The notes: generated by a model from the letters alone, not told the origin. DNA of 64,000 nucleotides from Lachnospiraceae bacterium UBA4631 (GCA_002406015.1 DHMX01000022.1:361617-425616), one strand, 5' to 3'. Shown: positions 27,390 through 36,797, counted from the first letter of the stretch. Made by a program: numbers and translations.

Positions 27390-27737
27390 TTATTTTACTA
27401 ATTCCTTAACCTTAGCACTCTTACCGATTCTATCACGTAAGTAGTTCAATTTTGCTCTACGAACCTTACCATGTCTTACTACTTCTATCTTTGCTACGTT
27501 TGGAGAATGCAATGGCCATGTTCTCTCAACTCCGGTACCGTTTGAAGTCTTTCTTACAGTAAAGGTTTCACGGTTGCTGCCGCCCTGTCTCTTTAATACA
27601 GTACCTTCGAAAATCTGAATTCTTTCACGATTTCCTTCTTTTACCTTTGCATGAACCCGAACGGTATCACCTACGCGAAATTCCGGTACTTCAGTCTTGC
27701 ACTGAGCAGCTTCAATGTTCTTAATAATGTCGTTCAT
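27390..27737 (-). CDS. rplS: 50S ribosomal protein L19
   Basis: A ribosomal protein at the 30S-50S interface, 115 residues, the usual length. The conserved [16 protein letters not shown] near 20-35, [14 protein letters not shown] and the tail [18 protein letters not shown] are all visible. An AAGGAGG ribosome site precedes the ATG. In many Firmicutes rplS directly follows trmD; here two plus-strand genes separate them and rplS has its own promoter and terminator. Confidence 0.99.
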   Translation of the reverse strand: MNDIIKNIEAAQCKTEVPEFRVGDTVRVHAKVKEGNRERIQIFEGTVLKRQGGSNRETFTVRKTSNGTGVERTWPLHSPNVAKIEVVRHGKVRRAKLNYLRDRIGKSAKVKELVK

Positions 27738-27814
27738 TGTGTGACCTCCTTATTATTCAGATGTTCTTGCAAGTCATAATTTGCAGAGGACCATCCATTA
27801 CTCACAACTTACTC

Positions 27815-27843
27815 AATGTACCACATTTATATCCGGATTGCAA
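27815..27843 (-). promoter_or_regulatory. Probable promoter of rplS
   Basis: The minus strand has TTGCAA (27843-27838), 17 bases and TACATT (27820-27815), leaving a leader of about 70 bases. That length could hold a ribosomal-protein (L19-type) leader structure, which I could not verify by eye. Confidence 0.45.
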
Positions 27844-27871
27844 GCATCTTTTTTGTTAAACAGAATGATTG

Positions 27872-27900
27872 TTGACTTTTTTTTTCAGTTTTTTTATACT
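27872..27900 (+). promoter_or_regulatory. Sigma-A promoter of the HD-GYP gene
   Basis: TTGACT (27872-27877), a 17-base T-rich spacer and TATACT (27895-27900) give a start of transcription near 27907, about 24 bases before the ATG at 27931. This supports the shorter protein start. Confidence 0.75.
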
Positions 27901-27930
27901 GATTTTAATATTATGTGCGGAGAATTGCTT

Positions 27931-29016
27931 ATGGGATATAAAAATATTTTATTACATAATTTAAAACCGGGAATGCAGCTTGCAAAGGACGTTTACAGCG
28001 AATCCATGCAGCTTCTGATTCCAAAGGGTGTAATTCTCACCGAAAAGCTGATTGACCGGCTTACTTTTTATTCGGTCCGGGAAGCTCCGATTCTTTCACC
28101 GGAAGCCGATACTGCACCGGAGCCTTCGGTTCAGCCGTTTAAGACACATGCCCAGAAGGTTCGTGAAAGTGCAGACTTTTTACAGTATAACAATTCCTTT
28201 TATGAATCCAAGTCCAAGCTTCAATATACATTAACGGATATTGTGGAACGCAATGAGCAGATAGATGTGGATACGATGTTTCAGGCTACTACCGATATTC
28301 TGCAAAATGCCAGCACCTCCTATCAGGTCTTTGATATGCTGCACAATATGCGGCATTTTGACGATTCCACCTATGCCCATTCCCTGAATGTTTCCATTAT
28401 CTGTAACATTATGGGAAACTGGATGCATTTATCCGAAGCGGATACTAAGGTTCTGACGATTGCAGGTCTGATGCATGACATCGGAAAGCTGCTGATTCCG
28501 TCTGCTATTATTACGAAGCCTGATAAATTAACACCGGAGGAGTTCTCTGTTATCCAGAGGCATCCAAAATTAGGCTATGACCTGCTGATGAAGCAGGACT
28601 TAGACCCCCGGATTGCTCAGGTTGCATTGTGCCATCATGAGAAATATGACGGCTCCGGTTATCCTATGCATTTATCCGGCACCCGGATTCCGATGTTTGC
28701 AAGGATTGTATGTGTTGTAGATATTTATGAAGCCATGACTGCGGACCGCGTATACCGCAAGGGCATCTGTCCGTTTGAGGTTATCCGCCAGTTTGAAGCA
28801 GAAGGCTTTCAAAAATACGATACCGAGGTTCTGCTGACCTTTTTAAACGGAATTATCAATACTTATCTGCACGAAACGGTTCTGTTAAATAACGGAGAAC
28901 AGGGAGAAATTGTCCGCATTCATGAACAGGCTCTGTCCCAGCCGATGATTTATACAGGAAGCAGATTCATTGATTTAACAAAGGAGCCTTCTTTGAAAAT
29001 CGTTCAGATTCTATAA
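27931..29016 (+). CDS. HD-GYP domain phosphodiesterase
   Basis: A 361-residue protein likely to hydrolyse cyclic di-GMP or a related nucleotide. Residues 1-125 form a variable N-terminal region (NLKPGMQLAKDVYSES is typical of HD-GYP proteins). The HD-GYP domain follows with HDIGKLLIP (HD at 182-183), HHEKYDGSGYP near 235-245 and DIYEAMTADR. All signature residues are intact. ATG 27931 is chosen because GGAGA lies seven bases before it and the promoter ends at 27900; the frame stays open further upstream, but that part overlaps the promoter. It lies with a FAD oxidoreductase between trmD and rplS. Confidence 0.92.
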   Translation: MGYKNILLHNLKPGMQLAKDVYSESMQLLIPKGVILTEKLIDRLTFYSVREAPILSPEADTAPEPSVQPFKTHAQKVRESADFLQYNNSFYESKSKLQYTLTDIVERNEQIDVDTMFQATTDILQNASTSYQVFDMLHNMRHFDDSTYAHSLNVSIICNIMGNWMHLSEADTKVLTIAGLMHDIGKLLIPSAIITKPDKLTPEEFSVIQRHPKLGYDLLMKQDLDPRIAQVALCHHEKYDGSGYPMHLSGTRIPMFARIVCVVDIYEAMTADRVYRKGICPFEVIRQFEAEGFQKYDTEVLLTFLNGIINTYLHETVLLNNGEQGEIVRIHEQALSQPMIYTGSRFIDLTKEPSLKIVQIL

Positions 29017-29066
29017 TACGCTTCCATACCGGATACATACAAAAAATAACTAAAAGGTGATTACTT

Positions 29067-30617
29067 ATGAAAAAACTGATTATTATCGGCGGCGGGATTG
29101 CCGGGTTAAGTGCCGGTATCTATGCCCGTATGGCAGGCTTTGATACCATCATATATGAAAAAAACGGTGTTGCGGGCGGTAATTGCTCCGGTTGGAGCCG
29201 GAACGGATATTATATTGATAACTGCATCCACTGGATGACGGGAACCAAGGACGGAACCTTTCAAAATACCATCTGGAAAGAAGTCGGTGCATTATCTGAC
29301 TCTACGAAGCTTATAAAACGTGATTCATTTTACAGTTCTGAATGGGAGGGACAACAAATAACGCTGTGGCGTGACCTTGAGAGAACCCGTTCAGAAATGC
29401 TCGCCCTGTCACCGCAGGATGAAAAGGAAATTAACTGCTTTATTGATTATGTACGTCTTGCGGATACCATTATGTCTTCCCGTAAGGAGCCAAAGGAATT
29501 ATGGCATACTCTTTCCGAAATGGAATTTTCCCTGACTCATACGGAAATGGCAAAGGCATTTATAGACTATATCGGCTTAAATCTCCAAGAGGTATCCCAG
29601 AAATTCAAGCACCCGCTGTTACAGCAGATATTTCTTGACTTTATGGCAAAGGAATATGAAGCGTACTGGCTGCTGTTAGCCTACTCATTCTTTGTCTCAG
29701 ATAACGGAGATTTGCCGGAGAACGGCTCTATGGGAGTCGTTCGCAATATGCTGCAGACCTATTTAAGTGCCGGTGGCCGTATTGAATATAATACTCCGGT
29801 AGAACAGATTTTGATTAATAAGGAAAAGCTGAGCATCGAACCGCCGATAGACAAGGCTTCGCTTTCCACCAAGAAGGTAAAGCCGCTCATTGCAAGAAAT
29901 GCAGAGGGTGTTCTTTTATACAACGGAACCGTAAAAAAAGCAGACTATATTATCTGTGCCTGTGATATGAATTTCACATTTCGGCAGCTTTTAAAAAAGA
30001 AATATACTCCGGCTTCCATTAAAAAGGTCTATTCCAACAAGAAGGAATACCCGATATACAGCTCCTTTCAGGTTGCATTTGCCGTAGACGGTCTTTTTGA
30101 GGAAATTTCCGATACTTTAAGCTTCTCCTGCTCTCCTCTGGATGTTGGACTTTGCAGGGTGAATCGTATTTGCGTGAAAAATTACAGAATCTATGGTGAT
30201 TATATTGCCCCTGCGGGAAAAACGGTCATCCAATGCAGCATCGTGCAATATGAAAAGGACTATAAATATTGGAAGAAGTTATACGGCAAAAAAGAGTTGT
30301 ATCTTCGTGCCAAACAAAATATTGCGGAAGCAGTCAAGGACCGTATCATTACCAGATTTCCGCTTTATGAGGACCGTCTGCACCTTCTGGATGTATGGAC
30401 TCCGATTTCTTATGCCAGACGTAATAACGACTATAAGGGGGCTTATATGCGTTTTATTACAACTGCAACCAGTACAAATGCATTTCTTTCCTGCGAGATT
30501 CGCGGTCTGCGAAATGTATTCCTTGCAAACCACTGGCTGCGGTATCCGGGCGGCATCCCGACTGCAGCTTATATGGGAAAGCTTGCAGTCAAAGAAATTG
30601 AAAAATTGGAGCTTTAA
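29067..30617 (+). CDS. FAD-dependent oxidoreductase, CrtI/phytoene desaturase-like
   Basis: A 516-residue flavoprotein. The N-terminus carries the dinucleotide-binding fold [20 protein letters not shown], then [19 protein letters not shown] as in phytoene desaturases and carotenoid isomerases. The C-terminus has [21 protein letters not shown], the second FAD-contact motif. No carotenoid gene is nearby, and many gut Clostridia carry such proteins of unknown substrate, so a true pigment role is doubtful. AAAGGTG precedes the ATG. The last four bases overlap the convergent trmD stop. It may be co-transcribed with the HD-GYP gene (50-base gap). Confidence 0.85.
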   Translation: MKKLIIIGGGIAGLSAGIYARMAGFDTIIYEKNGVAGGNCSGWSRNGYYIDNCIHWMTGTKDGTFQNTIWKEVGALSDSTKLIKRDSFYSSEWEGQQITLWRDLERTRSEMLALSPQDEKEINCFIDYVRLADTIMSSRKEPKELWHTLSEMEFSLTHTEMAKAFIDYIGLNLQEVSQKFKHPLLQQIFLDFMAKEYEAYWLLLAYSFFVSDNGDLPENGSMGVVRNMLQTYLSAGGRIEYNTPVEQILINKEKLSIEPPIDKASLSTKKVKPLIARNAEGVLLYNGTVKKADYIICACDMNFTFRQLLKKKYTPASIKKVYSNKKEYPIYSSFQVAFAVDGLFEEISDTLSFSCSPLDVGLCRVNRICVKNYRIYGDYIAPAGKTVIQCSIVQYEKDYKYWKKLYGKKELYLRAKQNIAEAVKDRIITRFPLYEDRLHLLDVWTPISYARRNNDYKGAYMRFITTATSTNAFLSCEIRGLRNVFLANHWLRYPGGIPTAAYMGKLAVKEIEKLEL

Positions 30618-31294
30618 TTTTCCAGCAAATCCGGTCTGCGTTCTTTGGTTCGCAAAACCGCCTGTTCATGTCTCCATTTTTCAATATTGGCATGATGACC
30701 GGATAGCAATACCTCCGGCACCCGTACGCCGCGAAATTCTTCCGGTCTGGTATACTGCGGATATTCCAGCAGATTCTCATGAAAGGATTCAAATTCCGCT
30801 GATACCTGATTATTTAAAACCCCCGGCACCAGACGCGAAATACAGTCTATCATAACCATTGCCGGTAATTCTCCTCCTGTCAGTACATAATCTCCGATGG
30901 AGATATGGTCGGTTACTATCATATCCAACACCCGTTCATCCACACCCTCATAGTGTCCGCAGAGAATAATTAGGTCTTCCTCCTGTGCCAATTCCTCTGC
31001 TATCCCCTGATGAAATACCTGTCCCTGCGGGGTCATATAAACTACCCGCGGCTTTTTCTTCATATCCTTCGTAATGGCTTCCCATGTCCGGTAGATTGGA
31101 TCTGCCTGCATAACCATCCCGGCACCGCCGCCATACGGATAATCGTCCACCTGTCCATGGCGTTCCGTAGTATAATCCCGAATATTTACTGCTTCTATTT
31201 CAATTAGCTTCTGCTTCATGGCTCTCCCGGTAATACTGGTTGATAAGCCTTGCAGAATCATTTCCGGAAATAATGTCATTACATGAAACTTCAT
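30614..31294 (-). CDS. trmD: tRNA (guanine-N1-)-methyltransferase
   Basis: Methylates G37 of tRNAs with an adjacent G36, preventing +1 frameshifting. The 226-residue protein shows [22 protein letters not shown] near 75-88, the trefoil-knot AdoMet site [13 protein letters not shown] and [16 protein letters not shown]. It is the last gene of the ylxM-ffh-rpsP-khpA-rimM-trmD operon and converges on the FAD oxidoreductase with a four-base overlap and no room for a separate terminator. Confidence 0.98.
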   Translation of the reverse strand: MKFHVMTLFPEMILQGLSTSITGRAMKQKLIEIEAVNIRDYTTERHGQVDDYPYGGGAGMVMQADPIYRTWEAITKDMKKKPRVVYMTPQGQVFHQGIAEELAQEEDLIILCGHYEGVDERVLDMIVTDHISIGDYVLTGGELPAMVMIDCISRLVPGVLNNQVSAEFESFHENLLEYPQYTRPEEFRGVRVPEVLLSGHHANIEKWRHEQAVLRTKERRPDLLEN

Positions 31295-31323
31295 GCTATC
31301 CTACACTCCTTTTATCCTCAATC

Positions 31324-31833
31324 CTAGTCCAGCATTCCCTTCATAAGTCGGACTGTCACTCTTGGTTGTTCCGTATCCACATCCAGAATGCATTGTGGAA
31401 TTGCCGGTATCAATAATTCCTTTCCGGATTCCAGCTTCACCACATATACATCATTGGCTCCGGTTTCCATAACCTCTGTCAGTCTTCCAAGGTATTCGCC
31501 ATTTTCCTCATATACCTCTGCATCTATAACATCTGCGATATAGAATTCGCCTTCTTCTAACGGAACCGCATGCTCTCTGGTTACCCACAGACCTGCTCCC
31601 TTATATTTTTCAACCTCATCAATGGATTGAAACTCTTTGAACTTTAAGATTGCCTGATTCTTAAAGAACTTGCAACCCTCTACCTCAACCGGTATCTGCT
31701 GCTTTCCTGTATCGATTACACATTCCTTCAGGTATGTGAACCGCTGAATATCATCTGTAGTGGGAAATACCTTTACCTCTCCGCGTATACCATGCGTACT
31801 TGTAATTACCCCAACCTTTAATAAATCTTCCAT
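31324..31833 (-). CDS. rimM: 16S rRNA processing protein RimM
   Basis: Assembly factor for the 30S head, binding S19; 169 residues. The N-terminal RimM domain begins VGVITSTHGIRGEVKVFP and the C-terminal PRC-barrel holds YIADVIDAEVYEENGEYLG and a VYVVKLESGKELLIPAIP segment. It lies between khpA and trmD in standard order. Confidence 0.97.
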   Translation of the reverse strand: MEDLLKVGVITSTHGIRGEVKVFPTTDDIQRFTYLKECVIDTGKQQIPVEVEGCKFFKNQAILKFKEFQSIDEVEKYKGAGLWVTREHAVPLEEGEFYIADVIDAEVYEENGEYLGRLTEVMETGANDVYVVKLESGKELLIPAIPQCILDVDTEQPRVTVRLMKGMLD

Positions 31834-31899
31834 GCTACCTCCGTTTAAGAAAGAACGACCACCGAACGAGTATTCTTCGCCAGTGGCCGTCTGTCATCG

Positions 31900-32127
31900 T
31901 TATCCGATTTTCACTTCAACCTTTTTGTCACTCTTAGAGGATGCTGCCTTCACAACTGTCCGAATGGATTTGGCAATCGAGCCTTGCTTTCCGATTACCT
32001 TACCCATATCGTCTGCAGCTACCTTAAGTTCAATGATAACCGCATCTTCTGATTCTGTCTGTGACACCTGTACCTCATCTGGGTGATCAACTAGGGATTT
32101 TGCAATGAATTCTACTAATTCAACCAT
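31900..32127 (-). CDS. khpA: KH-domain RNA-binding protein KhpA
   Basis: A 75-residue single KH-domain protein (YlqC/KhpA). It begins MVELVEFIAKSLVDHPDEV and contains the KH loop ADDMGKVIGKQGSIAKSIR with the GxxG element IGKQG. The ATG at 32127 has GGGAGG about eight bases before it; an upstream in-frame start would run into the end of rpsP and is rejected. KhpA pairs with KhpB in some Firmicutes to regulate small RNAs and cell elongation. It is flanked by rpsP and rimM. Confidence 0.95.
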   Translation of the reverse strand: MVELVEFIAKSLVDHPDEVQVSQTESEDAVIIELKVAADDMGKVIGKQGSIAKSIRTVVKAASSKSDKKVEVKIG

Positions 32128-32140
32128 AGGACAAACCTCC

Positions 32141-32386
32141 CTACTTTTCAATACCGGCATGCTTCAGAAGCTTTGCTACAGTTTCTGTTGGCTGTGCTCC
32201 AGTTGCAAGCCATTTCTTAGTAGCTTCTTCGTCGAACTTAATAACACTTGGATCCTGATTTGGGTCGTAAGTACCGATTTCTTCGATGAATCTACCATCT
32301 CTTGGTGATCTGGAATCAGCAACTACTACTCTATAGAACGGAGCCTTCTTGTGTCCCATTCTCTTTAAACGAATCTTTACTGCCAT
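32141..32386 (-). CDS. rpsP: 30S ribosomal protein S16
   Basis: An 81-residue ribosomal protein of the 30S body. It begins [19 protein letters not shown] and continues [18 protein letters not shown], both fully typical. AAGGAGG precedes the ATG. Its stop lies 13 bases before the KhpA start, downstream of ffh in the ylxM-to-trmD operon. Confidence 0.99.
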   Translation of the reverse strand: MAVKIRLKRMGHKKAPFYRVVVADSRSPRDGRFIEEIGTYDPNQDPSVIKFDEEATKKWLATGAQPTETVAKLLKHAGIEK

Positions 32387-32436
32387 GATTTTGCACCTCC
32401 TTAGTTATAATTCTATAATAAATGATTATAGGCTGA

Positions 32437-33771
32437 TTAAAATGGGAATCGCATTCCCCGGCGTTTCTTACCGCCCATCATTCCAGAAAATTGCTTCATC
32501 ATTTTCTTGGACTGTTCAAACTGCTTTACAAATCGATTGACCTCCGCAATGTCCACACCGGCTCCGGCTGCAATCCGCCGCTTCCGGCTTACATTCATCA
32601 AATCCGGATTTGCCCGTTCTTCCGGGGTCATGGACTGGATAATTGCCTTTGGATGCTTTGCTGCGTTCTCGTCAATTTCTACATTTTTTAACTGATTTCC
32701 CATTCCCGGAAGCATGGACAGCATTTCCTGCATACCGCCTAATTTGTCCATCTGCTCCAGACTGTCCAGAAAATCATTATAGTCAAAGCCGTTCTTTTTG
32801 ATTTTTTTACTCATTTCCTTGGCTTTGTCTTCGTCAATGGCTGCGGTTGCCTTCTCAATCAGGGATTCCACATCCCCCATTCCTAAAATCCGGCTCGCCA
32901 TTCGTTCCGGGTAAAACTGCTGCAAATCTGTGAGCTTCTCACCCATACCTATATATAGAATCGGTTTTCCGGTTACTGCACGAATGGAAAGTGCCGCACC
33001 GCCTCTGGCATCACCGTCTAACTTGGTGAGTACCACACCGTCGATTCCGATTTTCTCATTAAAATTCGTTGCCACATTTACTGCATCCTGTCCGGTCATG
33101 GCATCCACCGTTAACAGGGTATAGGTAACTGCTATCTGGCTTTTTATTTCTTCCAATTCCTCCATCATGGCTTCATCCACATGGAGCCGTCCCGCAGTAT
33201 CCAGAAACACCAGATTCTGATGATTCTTTGCCGCATGCTCAATGGCTGCTTTTGCAATATCTACCGGCTTATGGTTATCACCCATTGTAAATACAGGCAC
33301 TCCAACCTTTTCACCGTTAATCTCTAACTGCTTAATTGCCGCCGGACGATACACATCCAATGCTACCAGCAACGGCTTCTTACCTTTATTCTTAAATTGT
33401 CCCGCAAGCTTTGCTGCTGTTGTTGTCTTACCTGCACCCTGCAAGCCACACATCATCACAACCGTAATTTCATTGGACGGAAGCATTTTAATCTCTGTGG
33501 TCTCGGAACCCATGAGATTCACCATTTCTTCCTTCACAATCTTAATTACCATCTGTCCGGGATTCAGTCCATGCAGTACATCCTGTCCTACTGCCCGCTC
33601 ACTGACGGTATTTATGAACTGCTTAACAACCTTGAAGTTAACATCTGCCTCCAGCAATGCCCGCTTAACTTCCTTCATGGCTTCCTGTACATCTTTTTCT
33701 GTCAATGCACCCTTGCTTTTCAGCTTCTTAAATACATTCTGCAATTTTTCAGATAAACTGTCAAATGCCAT
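32437..33771 (-). CDS. ffh: Signal recognition particle protein Ffh
   Basis: SRP54 GTPase that targets nascent membrane and secreted proteins with the SRP RNA and FtsY; 444 residues. The N domain leads into G-domain motifs GLQGAGKTTTAAKLA, DTAGRL and TKLDGDARGGAA. The methionine-rich M domain follows (MQEMLSMLPGMGNQLK), ending in KKMMKQFSGMMGGKKR. It follows ylxM by 30 bases. Confidence 0.99.
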   Translation of the reverse strand: MAFDSLSEKLQNVFKKLKSKGALTEKDVQEAMKEVKRALLEADVNFKVVKQFINTVSERAVGQDVLHGLNPGQMVIKIVKEEMVNLMGSETTEIKMLPSNEITVVMMCGLQGAGKTTTAAKLAGQFKNKGKKPLLVALDVYRPAAIKQLEINGEKVGVPVFTMGDNHKPVDIAKAAIEHAAKNHQNLVFLDTAGRLHVDEAMMEELEEIKSQIAVTYTLLTVDAMTGQDAVNVATNFNEKIGIDGVVLTKLDGDARGGAALSIRAVTGKPILYIGMGEKLTDLQQFYPERMASRILGMGDVESLIEKATAAIDEDKAKEMSKKIKKNGFDYNDFLDSLEQMDKLGGMQEMLSMLPGMGNQLKNVEIDENAAKHPKAIIQSMTPEERANPDLMNVSRKRRIAAGAGVDIAEVNRFVKQFEQSKKMMKQFSGMMGGKKRRGMRFPF

Positions 33772-33801
33772 GTAATCCTCCTGCCTTACGGATTCTGATT
33801 C

Positions 33802-34164
33802 CTAATATTCTTCCAAAATCTCTCTGGATAACTGCTCCATGGTTTCAATCCGTCCCACCAACGCAGCATCCGCATTTTCTTCCTTTAATTCTTCTGCAAT
33901 TTTCTGGATTCTGGCTACCTTTTGCTTCGTACTCCGGAATTTTTCCACCAGCTTCAGCTTTTCCTCATACTCGGATAAAATCCGGTCACATCGTTTAATC
34001 AAATCATAGACTCCCTGACGGCTGATACCTTCTATCTCGCCGACCTCGGAATAGGACATATCATTAAATACAATGTCCTCATAGATTCGTTTCTGATGCT
34101 CTGTCAACAGTTCTCCATAAAAGTCATATAACATGGACTGCCGAAGAATTTTTTCCATTTCCAT
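33802..34164 (-). CDS. ylxM: SRP-associated helix-turn-helix protein YlxM (UPF0122)
   Basis: A 120-residue protein with a sigma-factor region-4-like helix-turn-helix: LTEHQKRIYEDIVFNDMSYSEVGEIEGIS, conserved as DLS..E.A..E.ISRQGVYD in the family. In streptococci and mycoplasmas YlxM binds the SRP complex. ATG at 34164 is selected because AGAGGAG lies eight bases upstream; a longer frame would cover the promoter. First gene of the operon. Between promoter and ribosome site is a 6-bp hairpin (GTAAAG at 34194-34199/34180-34185) at the very 5' end of the mRNA. Confidence 0.94.
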   Translation of the reverse strand: MEMEKILRQSMLYDFYGELLTEHQKRIYEDIVFNDMSYSEVGEIEGISRQGVYDLIKRCDRILSEYEEKLKLVEKFRSTKQKVARIQKIAEELKEENADAALVGRIETMEQLSREILEEY

Positions 34165-34207
34165 GAAAACCGCTCCTCTGTAAAGGTTATTTACTTTACA
34201 AGTTGCA

Positions 34208-34236
34208 ATTATATCGGCTTTCCACTCCTTTGTCAA
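34208..34236 (-). promoter_or_regulatory. Consensus sigma-A promoter of the ylxM-ffh operon
   Basis: The minus strand reads TTGACA (34236-34231), exactly 17 bases and TATAAT (34213-34208): a full consensus promoter, expected to be strong. Transcription should start near 34201. Confidence 0.92.
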
Positions 34237-34330
34237 GCCTTTTTCCTTGACATCTTTATTTTTTTGAATTTCTTTTCTGATTTATTATAAACTTCTTTTT
34301 GGGGATTTGGATTTCTTTTTTCTGCATTCG

Positions 34331-34360
34331 TTGACACGTCTCCTTTCCTTATGATAATAT
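34331..34360 (+). promoter_or_regulatory. Sigma-A promoter of the amino acid ABC transporter
   Basis: TTGACA (34331-34336) is followed after 16-18 bases by GATAAT/TAATAT (34353-34360). The leader to the first gene is about 80 bases and contains the palindrome at 34415-34435. Confidence 0.75.
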
Positions 34361-34414
34361 GAACCTTGTGTGTAGGCTTCCTATGCATGATTTACATATC
34401 AAATAATAATGCTA

Positions 34415-34435
34415 TGAGAATGGTTTTCATTCTCA
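34415..34435 (+). promoter_or_regulatory. Palindromic possible operator before the ABC transporter
   Basis: TGAGAATG and CATTCTCA form perfect 8-base arms around GTTTT, ending just before the AAAGGA ribosome site. It matches 14 of 19 positions of the classical Fur box GATAATGATAATCATTATC, suggesting a Fur/PerR-type regulator. As RNA it would form a hairpin beside the ribosome site, which is an alternative mechanism. Confidence 0.5.
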
Positions 34436-34448
34436 GAAAGGATGAACA

Positions 34449-35231
34449 ATGAAAAAGAAATTAACTTATTTTGCTGCAACTCTGGCTCTGGGTGCTATGC
34501 TGCTTGCCGGCTGCGGAAAAAGCAATGACAACACCTTTACCGTAGGCTTTGATGCAGAATATCCTCCTTATGGTTATATGGATGAAAACGGTGAATACAC
34601 CGGCTTTGATTTGGAACTGGCACAGGCTGTCTGTGACTTAGAGGGCTGGGAACTGGTTAAGCAGCCAATCGTATGGGATAATAAGGACAACGAATTAAAT
34701 TCCGGCTCCATTGACTGTATCTGGAACGGTTTTACCATGGACGGACGTGAAGACGATTACGCATGGTCTGACCCATATGTAGATAATAGTCAGGTTATTG
34801 TAGTTGCTGCTGATTCCGGTATTCAGCAATTATCTGACCTGAGTGGAAAGGTAGTTGGTGTACAGGCTGCTTCTGCTGCTCTTTCTGTTCTGGAGGATGA
34901 GGAACAACAGAAGGCTCTGGCAGATACCTTTGGCACCTTACAGGAATTTGCTGATTACAATACCGCATTTGCTGAATTAGAGGCAGGCTCTGTAGATGCT
35001 ATCGCTATGGACATCGGAGTTGCCCAGTATCAGATTGACAGCCGCAATAACGGTAACTTCGTTATTTTAGATGAGCATCTTAATTCCGAGCAGTATGGTA
35101 TCGGCTTTGCTTTGGATAATACCGAATTACGTGATATTGTAAATAAGGATTTACACACCTTGAAGGAAAACGGAACCTTTGACAACCTTGCAGAAAAATA
35201 TGGTCTTTCCGATATGACCTGCTTAGAATAA
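34449..35231 (+). CDS. Amino acid ABC transporter, substrate-binding lipoprotein
   Basis: An extracytoplasmic binding protein of the polar amino acid (family 3) type, 260 residues. A lipoprotein signal peptide ends in LLAGCGKS (lipid-modified Cys at about 22). The mature part starts TFTVGFDAEYPPYGYMDENG and GFDLELAQAVC, typical of glutamine/cystine/arginine-binding proteins, and ends with a LKENGTFDNLAEKYG helix. The exact ligand cannot be assigned. It is followed 13 bases later by its permease. Confidence 0.95.
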   Translation: MKKKLTYFAATLALGAMLLAGCGKSNDNTFTVGFDAEYPPYGYMDENGEYTGFDLELAQAVCDLEGWELVKQPIVWDNKDNELNSGSIDCIWNGFTMDGREDDYAWSDPYVDNSQVIVVAADSGIQQLSDLSGKVVGVQAASAALSVLEDEEQQKALADTFGTLQEFADYNTAFAELEAGSVDAIAMDIGVAQYQIDSRNNGNFVILDEHLNSEQYGIGFALDNTELRDIVNKDLHTLKENGTFDNLAEKYGLSDMTCLE

Positions 35232-35244
35232 GAGGAACTACACG

Positions 35245-35892
35245 ATGTCATTTTCAGTTATTGTTTCCCAGTTAGCACAGGGTATGCTAACAACGGTCAG
35301 CATTTTCTTTCTTACGCTGATTTTTTCCATGCCCCTCGGCTTTCTGGTGGCATTCGGAAGAATGTCCAAGAACCGGATTATACGGTCCATTACACAATTT
35401 TATATTTCCGTTATGCGTGGTACTCCTTTAATGCTTCAATTAATGGTTGTATACTTTTTCCCATGGTATCTGTTTAAGATTCAGATTGGAAGCGGTTGGC
35501 GGTTTCCTGCAATTATTCTGGGCTTTGCCATTAACTATGCTTCCTACTTTGCAGAAATCTACCGCTCCGGTATCGAGGCTATTCCACGCGGACAGCATGA
35601 AGCTGCCAAGCTGCTTGGTTATACCAAGGCACAAACCTTTGTCAAGATTGTTTTACCGCAGGTTATCAAAATTATCCTGCCTTCTGTTACAAACGAGATT
35701 ATTACCTTGGTAAAGGATACATCATTGGCATTTACGTTATCCTGTATTGAAATGTTTACAGTTGCCAAGCAGATTGCTGCTGCGGAAACCTCTATGGTTC
35801 CATTCGCAGTTGCCGCACTCTTTTACTATGTATTCAATCTGCTGGTTTCCTTTGTGATGACCAGAGTTGAAAAGAAGCTGAGTTATTACTAG
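35245..35892 (+). CDS. Amino acid ABC transporter permease (HisM/GlnP type)
   Basis: An integral membrane permease of 215 residues with five or so helices. It has the family stretch RGTPLMLQLMVVYF near 54-67 and the ATPase-docking EAA loop EAIPRGQHEAAKLLGYTKAQ near 111-130. It overlaps functionally with the binding protein upstream and the ATPase downstream. The final TAG is part of the AGGAGG ribosome site of the next gene. Confidence 0.96.
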   Translation: MSFSVIVSQLAQGMLTTVSIFFLTLIFSMPLGFLVAFGRMSKNRIIRSITQFYISVMRGTPLMLQLMVVYFFPWYLFKIQIGSGWRFPAIILGFAINYASYFAEIYRSGIEAIPRGQHEAAKLLGYTKAQTFVKIVLPQVIKIILPSVTNEIITLVKDTSLAFTLSCIEMFTVAKQIAAAETSMVPFAVAALFYYVFNLLVSFVMTRVEKKLSYY

Positions 35893-35904
35893 GAGGTAGC
35901 ACAC

Positions 35905-36699
35905 ATGAATCCATCAGAAACCACGATACAAGAAACGAAAACGCCGTATCTGGAAATGAACCATGTCCGGAAATCTTTTGACAGCCTTGAGGTATTAAAA
36001 GATATTTCCTTAAAGGTTTATCAGGGCGAGGTGGTATCCATTATCGGTCCTTCCGGTTCCGGTAAGTCCACACTGCTTCGTTGTGCAACGCTTTTAGAAA
36101 CCATGGATGAAGGAGACTTATCCTATCTCGGAAGGTCTGCCGCTACAATGGTAGACGGTCACACGAATTATGCCAAGGCGGCCGAGCTGGATACTATTAA
36201 ACGAAGCTTTGGTCTGGTTTTTCAGAGCTTTAATCTTTTTCCGCATTACAGCGTACTTAAGAACCTGACGGATGCTCCGATTCACGTACAGAAGCGTCCA
36301 AAGGAGGAAGTCATGAAAGAGGCGGAAGCCCTGCTTGCACAGATGGGCTTATCCGATAAGGCAGATTACTATCCGCATCAGTTATCCGGCGGTCAACAGC
36401 AACGGGTAGCCATTGCCAGAGCCTTAGCTCTGCATCCGGATGTATTGTTTTTCGATGAACCTACCTCTGCTTTAGACCCGGAACTGACCGGTGAAGTATT
36501 AAAGGTTATTAAGCAACTGGCGGAAGCCCATATGACTATGATTATTGTTACACATGAAATGGAATTTGCCAGAAAGGTATCTGACCGGGTATTATTCATG
36601 GACAAGGGTTATGTTGTAGTGGAGGGTTCACCGGAGGAAGTCTTCCAGTCTGGAAATGAACGTATTCAGGAATTTCTTGGAAAATTGAAAAATTCTTAA
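35905..36699 (+). CDS. Amino acid ABC transporter ATP-binding protein (GlnQ type)
   Basis: The ATPase of the polar amino acid uptake system, 264 residues. Walker A GPSGSGKSTLLRC near 48-60, Q-loop FQSFNLFPH, signature LSGGQQQRVAIARAL, Walker B VLFFDEPTSALDPE and the H-loop His in IIVTHEMEFA are all intact. A 20-residue insert after Walker A (around HTNYAKAAELDT) is seen in some clostridial homologues. AGGAGG lies eight bases before the ATG. It closes the operon before a bidirectional terminator. Confidence 0.96.
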   Translation: MNPSETTIQETKTPYLEMNHVRKSFDSLEVLKDISLKVYQGEVVSIIGPSGSGKSTLLRCATLLETMDEGDLSYLGRSAATMVDGHTNYAKAAELDTIKRSFGLVFQSFNLFPHYSVLKNLTDAPIHVQKRPKEEVMKEAEALLAQMGLSDKADYYPHQLSGGQQQRVAIARALALHPDVLFFDEPTSALDPELTGEVLKVIKQLAEAHMTMIIVTHEMEFARKVSDRVLFMDKGYVVVEGSPEEVFQSGNERIQEFLGKLKNS

Positions 36700-36725
36700 T
36701 TTCTTAGTTAGATAGAATGATAAAG

Positions 36726-36797
36726 AAAAACAGCATTTGCAATCTGGTTTGATTCCGAATTTCGGATTTCAGATTTCAGATTATAAATGCTGTTTTT
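36726..36797. terminator. Long bidirectional terminator between convergent operons
   Basis: Outer arms AAAAACAGCATTT (36726-36738) and AAATGCTGTTTTT (36785-36797) are perfect 13-bp complements, with a nested AATCTG/CAGATT pair and a TCCGA/TCGGA core. It serves the plus-strand ABC operon and the minus-strand ribF end. The right arm lies inside the last codons of ribF. Confidence 0.85.

Noticed and set aside
27781..27930. 50-residue N-terminal extension of the HD-GYP protein
   Set aside because: It overlaps a TTGACT/TATACT promoter and is Phe/Thr-rich junk-like; ATG 27931 has a proper ribosome site.
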